Source of the DNA: JACJXW01 sp964418125
GTDB lineage: Bacteria; Bacteroidota; Bacteroidia; Chitinophagales; Saprospiraceae
Direction of reading: 5' to 3'
NCBI GenBank assembly: GCA_964418125.1
Contig: CAYQKY010000008.1
Coordinates: 1-64,000, forward strand
Length of the DNA: 64,000 nucleotides
Numbering within the stretch: position 1 is the first letter of the stretch; each line of letters starts with the position of its first letter. The position numbers were made by a program, and so were the translations under genes. Positions 43,220-50,919 of this stretch are shown piece after piece. Under the pieces are notes generated by a model. The model searched no databases. It saw only the letters and a program-made list of their open reading frames with translations, and was not told the DNA's origin.

Positions 43220-43723
43220 TCATTTTTTGTATTGTTCATACCCCACTTCTTCCAGTTTGCGATACTTTTGGGCCACCCCTTCTGCCAGTTCCTGCTTGTA
43301 TTGCAGAATGCGCTCCCGCTGGCGCTCATCATGAGCGCCGATGATCTGCGCCGCCAGAATGCCTGCATTTTTGGCCGCATTGAGGGCGACAGTAGCTACC
43401 GGCACGCCGTTCGGCATCTGCAGAATAGACAGGACGGAATCCCAGCCATCGATCGAATTGGATGACTTTATGGGCACGCCGATGACCGGTAAGGGAGAAA
43501 GGGAAGCCACCATGCCTGGCAGGTGAGCCGCGCCGCCCGCACCGGCGATGATCACTTTTATCCCTCTTTCGTGGGCGGTTTTCGCAAATTCGAACATCCT
43601 CTCCGGAGTGCGGTGGGCCGACACGATGGTCAGCTCGAAAGGCACGCCCAGTTCCTTCAGCACGTCGGCTGCATCCCGCATGACGGGCAGGTCGGAATCA
43701 GACCCCATTATTATGCTTATCAT
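43220..43723 (-). CDS. purE: N5-carboxyaminoimidazole ribonucleotide mutase (PurE, class I)
   Basis: 167 aa, cytoplasmic, de novo purine synthesis: shifts the carboxylate of N5-CAIR to give CAIR. Hallmarks: IIMGSDSDLPVM at the N-terminus, SAHRTPERM, GAGGAAHLPGMVA and the catalytic-site loop ending in NAAKNAGILAAQI. Class I fits the size and the expected partner PurK, not visible here. The ATG at 43723 is used; the longer frame adds an unrelated N-terminus. Confidence 0.95.
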   Translation of the reverse strand: MISIIMGSDSDLPVMRDAADVLKELGVPFELTIVSAHRTPERMFEFAKTAHERGIKVIIAGAGGAAHLPGMVASLSPLPVIGVPIKSSNSIDGWDSVLSILQMPNGVPVATVALNAAKNAGILAAQIIGAHDERQRERILQYKQELAEGVAQKYRKLEEVGYEQYKK

Positions 43724-43819
43724 GAGTTGGAATTTAAGGCCTGAGCTCCTGGGGTTTAGCCTTCCGGGAGCCCAAAACAATATAACCGTTTAACAATATA
43801 ACCATGGCCACATGGGCGA

Positions 43820-45022
43820 TCACCGGTACACCTGCACCAGGGCCATCCCTTCGGAAAAATCCCTCAGGTCAAGGAATTCTCCCCGGGGCGGAATGGCCAA
43901 CTCTCCGCGGGTGTCGATAAAGCCGACCCCCCTGCGGGTGGCCACACGGGCCAGGCCTTCCCGGAAGGCCCACGCCAGGCCGAATTCGGGCTGAGTGAGC
44001 AGGCCGCCATCCCGGGTGAGGTATCCCCACAGGCGCCCCAGGCGGTAAGGGGCAAAGCCGTTCTCGAAGCTGTAAACCAGTTCAAACTGCGGAGTGACGA
44101 CTTCTTCCCCCTGAGAATCGATAAAGCCATAGCCTTCGCCGGTTTTAATTCCCCACAGTGATTCACCCGCATACCAGAGCTGCTCGTACCGGGGCGGCAC
44201 TACCCATTCGCCATTTTTATCGATCAAACCGTAATTACCCTCCTCTTTGGCAGGCGCCAGGCCCTCCTGAAAATCCTGGGCATTATCGAATTGGAAGGGG
44301 ATGGCTATCTTGCCCTTTTCATCGACAAAGCCATAGAGCCCGTCCTTACGGGCCCGGGCCAGGCCTTCCTGGAATGGCTCGGCCTTATTGTAGGAAGCTT
44401 CCAGGGCCATCTTCCCTTTCGGCCCGATCAGGCCGTACCGGCCATCCAGCTTTACCTTCGCATAGCCGTTCTCAAAGGACGAGGCATGTTCAAACCGGGC
44501 GGGGATCACCAGCCTTCCTTCGGTGTTGACAAATCCATATTTTCCATTTACCCGAACCCGGGCCAGGCCTTCCCGGAAATCGAGCGCATCATCGTATTGT
44601 GCTTCCACAACCCATTTGCCGTCCTTGCCGATAAAGCCCATTTTGTTGTCATAGGTAAGCACCCTGCCCAGGCCCTCCGAGAAGTCCCACGCCCCCTGAA
44701 ATTCAAGAGGGACGGCAAAGTCTCCGGACTTATCGATATACCCCCACCGGCCTTCCACACGCACGGCAGCCAGGCCTTCGCTGAAAGGCCGGCCGTCGTC
44801 AAAACGGGCGTCAATGGCCAGTTGCCCACTCTGGCCGATATACCCCCATTTGTACAGAGTAGAACCGTAGTCTTCCTCGCGGGGAGGAAGTTCCGTTTCC
44901 CCGGTTTCAACTGTTGCGGCGCCCCCGGAATTCTGGGGCGGGTCGTTTTTGCATCCGGTAAGGATGAGAAAAACCAAAGGTAGACAACTGAAAAAAGAAA
45001 GATGTTTCATGGCCTGGCTCAT
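43820..45022 (-). CDS. WG-repeat lipoprotein
   Basis: 400 aa. A lipoprotein signal ends LVFLILTGCKND (Cys near 24). The rest is about ten WG (KWG) repeats of 33-36 residues, each like GLAAVRVEGRWGYIDKSGDFAVPLEF, forming a solenoid or propeller of unknown function. Its first ATG overlaps the TGA of the upstream NrtR-like gene (ATGA), pointing to translational coupling; a second ATG at 45010 is an equally plausible start. Probably an outer-membrane lipoprotein. Confidence 0.85.
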   Translation of the reverse strand: MSQAMKHLSFFSCLPLVFLILTGCKNDPPQNSGGAATVETGETELPPREEDYGSTLYKWGYIGQSGQLAIDARFDDGRPFSEGLAAVRVEGRWGYIDKSGDFAVPLEFQGAWDFSEGLGRVLTYDNKMGFIGKDGKWVVEAQYDDALDFREGLARVRVNGKYGFVNTEGRLVIPARFEHASSFENGYAKVKLDGRYGLIGPKGKMALEASYNKAEPFQEGLARARKDGLYGFVDEKGKIAIPFQFDNAQDFQEGLAPAKEEGNYGLIDKNGEWVVPPRYEQLWYAGESLWGIKTGEGYGFIDSQGEEVVTPQFELVYSFENGFAPYRLGRLWGYLTRDGGLLTQPEFGLAWAFREGLARVATRRGVGFIDTRGELAIPPRGEFLDLRDFSEGMALVQVYR

Positions 45023-45735
45023 ATTTCAAAATCTACACCGCGGCGGAGAAGGTCCTCGTACCGTTCTTTCGCCAGTTGTTCATATTTTCCCTTATCGAAG
45101 CTGTACAACTTTGCCGGCCGGTGAGCGACCCCTTCCTGTTTCCCTACTTCTTTCAGCACCCCCATTTTCAGAATCCGGGTCCGGAAGTTGCGTTTATTGA
45201 GCTCTTCGACGCCTAAAATGGTCTCGTAGAGTTTCTGCAACTGAGACAGTGTGAATTTTTCCGGCAATAGCTCGAAGCCAATGGGCTGGTAACGCACTTT
45301 AGCCCTTAGCCGGGAAATGGCCACCTGCAGGATCTTTTTATGGTCGAAGGCCAGCTGAGGGGGAGCGTCGATCTCGAACCAGCGGACGCGCCGGGCATCG
45401 GAGCTGGCCTCTACCGGATGCTCTTCCAGGTTGACCAGAGCAAAATAAGCCACACTGACCACCCGCCCCCGCGGGTCCCGCCCGGGCTCTCCGAAAGTAT
45501 ACAACTGTTCGATGAACACATCCTTAACGCCGGTTTCCTCCTCCAGTTCCCGCAAGGCCGCTGCCTCCAGGCCTTCATCCATATCGACAAAACCGCCCGG
45601 CAGCGCCCATTGCCCCTGGAAAGGAGGATGGGCCCGCTGGATGAGCAGGACTTTCAGCTGGTGGCTCTCATCCAGCCCGAAGATCACACAATCTACCGTA
45701 AGAGCAGGCCGGGGATAATCGTAAGTGTATGGCAT
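45019..45735 (-). CDS. NrtR-type Nudix protein (Nudix plus winged helix)
   Basis: 238 aa. The N-terminal Nudix domain carries a complete G-x5-E-x7-REUxEExGU box (residues 48-70, GGFVDMDEGLEAA...), so it could hydrolyse ADP-ribose or a related nucleotide. The C-terminal 85 residues (ELLPEKFTLSQLQKLYETIL, then NKRNFRTRILKMG) are a winged-helix domain. In the NrtR family this pairing makes a repressor of NAD metabolism or sugar-use genes that responds to ADP-ribose. Most family repressors have a damaged Nudix box; here it is intact, so it may be enzyme, regulator or both. No NAD genes adjoin, but a macrodomain gene lies 800 bp away. Confidence 0.85.
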   Translation of the reverse strand: MPYTYDYPRPALTVDCVIFGLDESHQLKVLLIQRAHPPFQGQWALPGGFVDMDEGLEAAALRELEEETGVKDVFIEQLYTFGEPGRDPRGRVVSVAYFALVNLEEHPVEASSDARRVRWFEIDAPPQLAFDHKKILQVAISRLRAKVRYQPIGFELLPEKFTLSQLQKLYETILGVEELNKRNFRTRILKMGVLKEVGKQEGVAHRPAKLYSFDKGKYEQLAKERYEDLLRRGVDFEI

Positions 45736-45974
45736 GTCGTCAGCAAAAGCCTATGGCATTTTTAAAATTCACTTCTTCGAAAGGTGAAAATACAGAATTT
45801 TCAGACACCCGAAGGAACCGTACTGTTCAGTAATTATTTTTTTGGCAGCGCCCGGCTGAATTCAGGTATTATTAAAAAAAGGCTGCTGGAAACCAACCCG
45901 GCAGGAACAATAATGCACTTTTCAACAGCTATTTTCGTTGCATTGGAAATAAAACCTTTAAAGCAGGAAACCTG

Positions 45975-46520
45975 ATGCGGTATTGTTTATTCCTTCTCCC
46001 CCTTCTCTTCTTCGGCGCCGGCCAGCTCCGCGGGCAAGTGAAGTGGGAAGAATTTCAGTCTTATGAGGGCCGCTTTCGGGTACTGGCCCCCGGAACCTTC
46101 CAGCAGAAGGTGGACAGTATAGAGACCCCGCTGGGCAAATTGGCCTACCACGTCTTTTTCTACCAGCCGGAAGCGAAAGACAGCGCCGACAACCTGATCT
46201 ATATGGTGAGTTATTGCGATTACCCTGCCTTTACCCTCCACTCGGATTCCACCGAGCTGCTGGAGGAATTTTTTGAAACGACCATCGAGTCGGCGGTGGA
46301 AAGTGTAGGCGGAGAGCTGGCATACGCCAGTGAGCGGCCCTTCCGGGACTACCCCGGGCGCATCTGGCGCATCGACTACATCAATGGTGAAGCTGTGATC
46401 AAGACCCGGGCCCTGGTAGCCGGCAACCGCTACTATGCCGTGCAGACAGCCACCGTCCGGAGCCGCAGCCTGAATACAGCCAGCGAACGCTTTATGGATT
46501 CGTTCCGCCTTTTGGAATGA
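45975..46520 (+). CDS. Exported protein of unknown function
   Basis: 181 aa. A signal peptide (MRYCLFLLPLLFFGAGQLRGQ) precedes a single compact domain with FRVLAPGTFQQKVDSIETPLG and a terminal ERFMDSFRLLE, a pattern (…FMDSFrl) seen in short periplasmic proteins of this phylum. No cofactor or active-site motif recognised. The end of this gene contains a promoter for the macrodomain gene, whose ATG lies 24 bp beyond the stop. Confidence 0.7.
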   Translation: MRYCLFLLPLLFFGAGQLRGQVKWEEFQSYEGRFRVLAPGTFQQKVDSIETPLGKLAYHVFFYQPEAKDSADNLIYMVSYCDYPAFTLHSDSTELLEEFFETTIESAVESVGGELAYASERPFRDYPGRIWRIDYINGEAVIKTRALVAGNRYYAVQTATVRSRSLNTASERFMDSFRLLE

Positions 46521-46540
46521 GTGAGGATTCTTTATCTTTG
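46510..46540 (+). promoter_or_regulatory. Promoter of the macrodomain gene, near-leaderless
   Basis: TTTTG (46510-46514), 18 nt, then TATCTTTG (46533-46540), a full match to the Bacteroidota -33/-7 layout. It overlaps the last codons and stop of the preceding gene. The ATG at 46545 lies where transcription should begin, so the mRNA would have almost no leader. Confidence 0.65.
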
Positions 46541-46544
46541 GCGT

Positions 46545-47072
46545 ATGAAAAAAATTGAACTGGTTCAGGGAGATATCACCAAAATGGAAGTGGATGCTGT
46601 AGTCAATGCCGCCAATTCATCCCTTATGGGCGGCGGCGGCGTCGACGGCGCCATTCACCGGGCGGGCGGCCCCGGGATACTGGAAGAATGCAAGGAGATA
46701 CGGGCCGAACGCGGGAAGCTCCCCACCGGCCAGGCCGTGATCACTACCGCCGGAAAGATGCCCGCCAAAAAGGTGATCCACACCGTGGGCCCTGTATGGG
46801 GGCAGCAGCGTGAAGAGAAGAGCGATGAGTTACTTGCCGATTGCTACCGCAATAGCCTGGAGCTCGCCGTTGAGAACGGTTTGAAAACTGTAGCCTTTCC
46901 CAACATCAGCACCGGTGTCTACGGCTTCCCCAAAGAGAGGGCCGCTGAAGTGGCGGTCAAGACAGTAGTGGCTTTTATGGATACTGACGATTCCATAGAA
47001 CAGGTATATTTCGTATGCTTCGACGACGAGAATTACGGATTATACGAGAAAAAGCTTTCCGGTAAATCATAA
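46545..47072 (+). CDS. Macrodomain protein (O-acetyl-ADP-ribose deacetylase-like)
   Basis: 175 aa, a single macrodomain of the YmdB/MacroD type: GDITKMEVDAVVNAANSSL, GGGGVDGAIHRAGG, HTVGPVWG and FPNISTGVYGFP bind ADP-ribose. Such proteins remove the acetyl group from O-acetyl-ADP-ribose or cut mono-ADP-ribose off proteins. The conserved catalytic Asn and Asp-gly loop (NAANSSLMGGGGVD) are intact. The ATG at 46545 is used; the longer frame would start inside the promoter. No ART toxin is nearby. Confidence 0.93.
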   Translation: MKKIELVQGDITKMEVDAVVNAANSSLMGGGGVDGAIHRAGGPGILEECKEIRAERGKLPTGQAVITTAGKMPAKKVIHTVGPVWGQQREEKSDELLADCYRNSLELAVENGLKTVAFPNISTGVYGFPKERAAEVAVKTVVAFMDTDDSIEQVYFVCFDDENYGLYEKKLSGKS

Positions 47073-47110
47073 CCTCCTTTCATACAGCCCGAAATCTAAC
47101 TTCCGACCTG

Positions 47111-47581
47111 ATGACAAAAATTGCAGTATTTCCCGGTTCCTTCGACCCTATTACGGTGGGCCATGTTGACCTGGTCAAAAGGTCTCTTCCCCTGTTCGAT
47201 AAGGTGGTGGTAGCTATAGGGGTCAACAACCAGAAGAAATACCTGTTCGAACTGGAAAGGCGCCTGCACTGGCTGCGCGAGGTCTTTCACGAAGAACCCA
47301 AGGTGGAAGTCGGCCACTTTAGCGGCCTGACCGCCCACTATGCCGAACAGATCGGCGCCCGCTACCTCCTGAGAGGGCTGCGCAACGCTTCGGATTTCGA
47401 TTACGAAAAGACCATCTCCCAGCTCAACAACATCGTCGGCCACGGCCTGGAAACGATCTTCCTGATCAGCCAGCCGGCCTATTCGCACATCAGCTCCACC
47501 ATCGTCCGGGAGATCATCAAAGGCGGAGGGGACGCCGGCCCTTTCCTGCCGGAGCAGGTAAAGGTGGGGGGGGCGGTGTAG
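47111..47581 (+). CDS. coaD: Phosphopantetheine adenylyltransferase
   Basis: 156 aa, cytoplasmic hexamer catalysing ATP plus 4'-phosphopantetheine to dephospho-CoA. The nucleotidyltransferase signature is GSFDPITVGHVDLV (TxGH), with RGLRNASDFDYE and SSTIVREIIKGGGD further on. The last few residues are low-complexity Gly/Val. The ATG at 47111 matches the family start. It lies 38 bp downstream of the macrodomain gene, probably co-transcribed. A tandem repeat follows immediately. Confidence 0.96.
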   Translation: MTKIAVFPGSFDPITVGHVDLVKRSLPLFDKVVVAIGVNNQKKYLFELERRLHWLREVFHEEPKVEVGHFSGLTAHYAEQIGARYLLRGLRNASDFDYEKTISQLNNIVGHGLETIFLISQPAYSHISSTIVREIIKGGGDAGPFLPEQVKVGGAV

Positions 47582-47583
47582 GA

Positions 47584-47649
47584 TGTATTGTGCATTGGTG
47601 TATAAGTGTATTGGTGTATAAGTGTATGCGTGCATTGGTGTATAAGTGA
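47584..47649. repeat. Tandem repeat GCATTGGTGTATAAGTGT
   Basis: Three imperfect copies (starting near 47592, 47609 and 47632) lie right behind the coaD stop. The word GTGTATTGGTGT (47606-47617) has its complement at 48249-48260, inside the first codons of the HAD gene. Confidence 0.8.
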
Positions 47650-47707
47650 GGGCGCTCCGGCGTTCTACTTTGAAGGCTGAAGAAGCAACTACCGTTATCC
47701 AATCAAC

Positions 47708-48223
47708 ATGCGAATGAAAGAAATATCGTCCAGCCTTAAATTTATTCTCTGCTGCCTTATACTTACAGGATCAATTTCGGGGAAAGTGAGATTATTTGCC
47801 CAGGAAAACGGCTGTTATCAAAATCTGGCTTTTAAAGATTTCCTGGCTGCGAAGGTGGAAAATGACACCGATTTTGTCAGGGCAGTTTACAGTAATATAC
47901 AGTTTCCCGTGGAAGCCAGGAAGATCGAAGCGCAGGCGATAATTGAAGTGCTGCTGATCAATCATAATGAAAGGGAACTGGAGATCGTCCAGGTAACGCC
48001 AGACAGCCATTTTGCCGCTCAAATCAGCAACCTGAAAAAAGCTATCCCGAATGTGAAATTTAAAAGAGACGAGCCTTTCATGACCAGGTTCTACATTTAC
48101 TTCGACATCGAACCGTTTCGATATGACAGGGAAAAATTTTTGGCATTCCACCTGGGATTGATTAATGATAATTTGTTCACCATTCAGGAATATATTGTTC
48201 CGGAAATCGAGCATCATAAATAA
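47708..48223 (+). CDS. Exported protein with TonB C-terminal-like domain
   Basis: 171 aa. An N-terminal hydrophobic segment (about 9-30) is a signal peptide or anchor. The body reads NIQFPVEARKIEAQAIIEVLLI and then VQVTPDSHFAAQISNLKKAIPNVKF, which resembles the TonB C-terminal beta-alpha fold (YPxEAR, then a conserved hydrophobic strand and mPxxKF), as often found in stand-alone Bacteroidota lipoproteins. No energy-transducing partner is adjacent. The gene is AT-richer than its neighbours. Confidence 0.55.
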   Translation: MRMKEISSSLKFILCCLILTGSISGKVRLFAQENGCYQNLAFKDFLAAKVENDTDFVRAVYSNIQFPVEARKIEAQAIIEVLLINHNERELEIVQVTPDSHFAAQISNLKKAIPNVKFKRDEPFMTRFYIYFDIEPFRYDREKFLAFHLGLINDNLFTIQEYIVPEIEHHK

Positions 48224-48238
48224 GACAGGACAAAACAA

Positions 48239-48955
48239 ATGCACAAAAACACCAATACACATATACACAACCATAAGCCCTACCACTGGATCCTCTTCGA
48301 CGCCGACAACACCATCCTGGACTTCGACCGCTCCGAGCGCCAGGCGCTGCGGTATGCCCTGGAAGAACTCGGCATTCCCTTCGATAACAGCCACCATGAA
48401 GCTTATAACCGCATCAACAAGGCCTGCTGGAAGGCATTTGAGCATGGGGAGATCTCGAAAGAAGAACTGAGGTCCAGGCGGTTCAAACTATTCTTTGAGG
48501 AGATCGGGCAACAGGCGGAAGAGAACGGCTTTGGCGCCAGATACCTGCATCACCTGTCCCAAACCGGATTCCTGATAGAAGGGGCCAGGGAGCAGTTGCA
48601 GCGCCTGTCAAAAAAGTACCGGCTGGCCCTGGTGACCAACGGGCTGAAGGAAGTGCAGCGGCCCAGGGTGGAAAAAGCCGGGCTTACGCCGTATTTCCAG
48701 CCTATTATCGTTTCCGATGAGATCGGCCATTCCAAGCCCAACGCCTCTTTTTTCGAATATACCTTCGAACAGATCGGCCAACCGCCCAGGGAGAAAGTGC
48801 TCATTGTCGGCGACAACCTGAACGCCGATATCCGGGGAGGGGCCGAATTTGGCATACATACCTGCTGGTACAACCCCGGCGGGCAGAAAAACGAACTGGG
48901 GGTCTCTCCCAACTACGAAGTTGCCAGCCTCCAAAAGCTGAATGCTTTCCTTTAA
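48239..48955 (+). CDS. HAD hydrolase, YjjG-type noncanonical pyrimidine nucleotidase
   Basis: 238 aa. The HAD motif I is DADNTILDFDRSE (about residues 21-33), motif II/III lie in LVTNGLKEVQRPRV and SKPNASFFEY, and motif IV is VGDNLNADIRGG. Together with the alpha-helical cap this matches the YjjG/YfnB group that dephosphorylates damaged or noncanonical nucleoside monophosphates. The first 15 residues (MHKNTNTHIHNHKP) are encoded by a simple repeat that is the reverse complement of the one behind coaD, so this extension is an accident of repeat sequence; no later ATG exists before the catalytic domain. Confidence 0.88.
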   Translation: MHKNTNTHIHNHKPYHWILFDADNTILDFDRSERQALRYALEELGIPFDNSHHEAYNRINKACWKAFEHGEISKEELRSRRFKLFFEEIGQQAEENGFGARYLHHLSQTGFLIEGAREQLQRLSKKYRLALVTNGLKEVQRPRVEKAGLTPYFQPIIVSDEIGHSKPNASFFEYTFEQIGQPPREKVLIVGDNLNADIRGGAEFGIHTCWYNPGGQKNELGVSPNYEVASLQKLNAFL

Positions 48956-48973
48956 ATTCCAGCCCTTATGCCT

Positions 48974-48981
48974 TACCTTTG
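48974..48981 (+). promoter_or_regulatory. -7 box of the pruA promoter
   Basis: TACCTTTG fits TAnnTTTG exactly, with a leader of about 33 nt before the ATG at 49021. The -33 region is weak. Confidence 0.55.
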
Positions 48982-49020
48982 CTGCCGCAACGCTAACCAT
49001 TAAAAACCAACCGATAAATT

Positions 49021-50652
49021 ATGTCAGACGCGTATTTCAAAGTCCCACAGGCCATCAATGAAAAAGTGCTCAGTTACGCTCCCGGCAGCCCGGAACGGGC
49101 AGAGCTGAAAGCGGCGCTGAAAGCCGCCAAATCCAAAGAAGAAGAGGTTTTCATGACCATCGGCGGCAAGAAGGTCAAAACGGGAAAGAAGCTACCCATT
49201 CATCCGCCTCACGAATTGAAGCACACCCTGGGCCACTTCTATAAAGGCGGAGCCGAAGAAGTCAAAATGGCCGTCGACGCCGCCCTGAAGGCCAAGCCGG
49301 CCTGGGAAAAGATGCCCTGGCAGGAACGGGCGGCGATCTTCCTCAAAGCTGCCGACCTGCTGGCCGGCCCCTACCGCCAGAAATTGAACGCCGCCGCCAT
49401 GCTTGCCCAATCCAAGACCGTCTTCCAGTCTGAGATCGACGCCGTGGCGGAACTGTGCGACTTCTGGCGGTTCAACGTACAGTACATGACTGAGATCTAT
49501 AAAGAGCAACCGCTCAACATCTCCGGCAGCGGCATCTGGAACCGAATGGAATACCGCCCGCTGGAGGGCTTCGTTTTTGCCCTTACCCCGTTCAACTTCA
49601 CCTCTATCGCCGGCAACCTGCCCGCCGCTCCCGCGCTGATGGGCAATGTGGTGGTCTGGAAACCGGCTGAATCCCAACTCTACGCCTCCAATCTCATTAT
49701 GGAGATCCTGGAAGAAGCCGGGCTTCCCGCCGGCGTCATCAACCTGGTATTTGTCAGCGGACCGGTAGCGGGCGAGGTCATCTTTTCCCACCCGGAATAT
49801 GCCGGCATCCACTTCACCGGCAGTACAGAAGTGTTCCAGAACCTGTGGCGCATCATGGGCGAAAACCTCGGCAATTACCGTTCCTACCCACGGGTGGTGG
49901 GCGAGACCGGCGGCAAGGACTTTATCATTGCCCATTCGTCCGCCGTCGTGCCCCAGTTGGTGACGGCCCTGACCCGCGGCGCTTTTGAATACCAGGGGCA
50001 GAAATGCTCCGCCGTCTCCCGCGCTTACCTGCCCAAAGGGCTATGGCCGGAAATAAAATCCGGGCTGGAAAAAGATTTAAAGTCGATAAAAATGGGTAAT
50101 CCGGAAGACTTTTCTAACTTTATGTGCGCTGTGATCGATGAAAAGGCTTTTGATAAGATCACCAGCTACATCGATGAGGCAAAGAAAAGCGAACAGGCCG
50201 AGGTTCTCTTCGGAGGAGGATACGACAAGTCGGAAGGGTATTTCATCCAGCCTACTGTCATCCTGGCCAAAGACCCGAAGTTCCGCACCATGTGCGAAGA
50301 GATCTTCGGGCCGGTGCTGACCCTTTACATTTACGACGATGAAAAGTACGAGGAAACGCTGGAACTGCTGGACAATACTTCCCCGTACGGCCTTACCGGC
50401 GCGGTCTTCTCCAAAGACCGCCAGGCCGCCCTGCTGGCGACAGAAAAGCTGCGCCACGCCGCCGGTAACTTTTATATCAACGACAAGCCCACCGGGGCGG
50501 TAGTCGGGCAGCAACCGTTTGGAGGGGCACGGGGGTCCGGGACCAACGACAAGGCCGGTTCCATCCTCAATTTGTACCGCTGGGTTTCCGCCCGCGCGAT
50601 CAAGGAAAATTTCGTTCCGCCTACGGATTACCGTTATCCGTTCATGGAATAG
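49021..50652 (+). CDS. pruA: L-glutamate gamma-semialdehyde dehydrogenase (P5C dehydrogenase)
   Basis: 543 aa, ALDH4-type: oxidises glutamate semialdehyde/P5C to glutamate in proline breakdown. The general base Glu lies in VVGETGGKDF and the nucleophile Cys in YQGQKCSAVSRAY; LTPFNFTSIAGNLPAAPALMGN and the C-terminal FGGARGSGTNDKAGS are characteristic of the subfamily. Monofunctional (no PutA proline dehydrogenase domain); PutA/ProDH is not in the window. The start follows a -7 box 40 bp upstream. The stop codon overlaps the left end of the foldback element at 50651. Confidence 0.95.
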   Translation: MSDAYFKVPQAINEKVLSYAPGSPERAELKAALKAAKSKEEEVFMTIGGKKVKTGKKLPIHPPHELKHTLGHFYKGGAEEVKMAVDAALKAKPAWEKMPWQERAAIFLKAADLLAGPYRQKLNAAAMLAQSKTVFQSEIDAVAELCDFWRFNVQYMTEIYKEQPLNISGSGIWNRMEYRPLEGFVFALTPFNFTSIAGNLPAAPALMGNVVVWKPAESQLYASNLIMEILEEAGLPAGVINLVFVSGPVAGEVIFSHPEYAGIHFTGSTEVFQNLWRIMGENLGNYRSYPRVVGETGGKDFIIAHSSAVVPQLVTALTRGAFEYQGQKCSAVSRAYLPKGLWPEIKSGLEKDLKSIKMGNPEDFSNFMCAVIDEKAFDKITSYIDEAKKSEQAEVLFGGGYDKSEGYFIQPTVILAKDPKFRTMCEEIFGPVLTLYIYDDEKYEETLELLDNTSPYGLTGAVFSKDRQAALLATEKLRHAAGNFYINDKPTGAVVGQQPFGGARGSGTNDKAGSILNLYRWVSARAIKENFVPPTDYRYPFME

Positions 50653-50814
50653 AGTATGTTTTGAGGTAGTCATTTTGGCTGCAAATGCCAGGTTTTGGAA
50701 CTACACTTCGCCATTTTTTCGTTCCATAGCGCTGCTATGAATCTCAAAAATGCCTTTGTGTGAACCCCAAACCTGACATTTTCGCTTCAAAAGCACCACC
50801 TCAAAACATACTCT
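50651..50814. mobile_element. Foldback (MITE-like) element, copy B, 164 bp
   Basis: The terminal inverted repeats AGAGTATGTTTTGAGGT (50651-50667) and exact complement (50798-50814) are 17 bp. Nearly the whole element is an imperfect palindrome, centred near CATAGCGCTGCTATG, so it can fold into a long hairpin as DNA or RNA. It matches copy A in size and layout. It begins within the pruA stop codon. Confidence 0.8.
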
Positions 50815-50869
50815 GAAAAATAGTCCCCACACACTACAGGGACAAGCTTGCTAATAACAAGTCGAGCAT

Positions 50870-50910
50870 GGGGTAGCTTCCGAATTAAGGAGGTTGCCCC
50901 TATCTTTTTT
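50870..50910 (+). terminator. Terminator between pruA and the Asp-box lipoprotein gene
   Basis: GGGGTAGCTTCC (50870-50881) pairs with GGAGGTTGCCCC (50889-50900) using three G-U pairs, then TATCTTTTTT. Confidence 0.6.
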
Positions 50911-50919
50911 ATGCCCGGC

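Noticed and set aside
45784..45975. 63-codon GTG frame ending TGATG at the start of the 45975 gene
   Set aside because: The overlap looks like coupling, but codon use is mixed, there is no recognisable fold and no ribosome binding site; treated as intergenic.
47584..47649. Possible CRISPR-like array
   Set aside because: Units are adjacent with no unique spacers and vary in length; it is a simple tandem repeat, and no cas genes are present.
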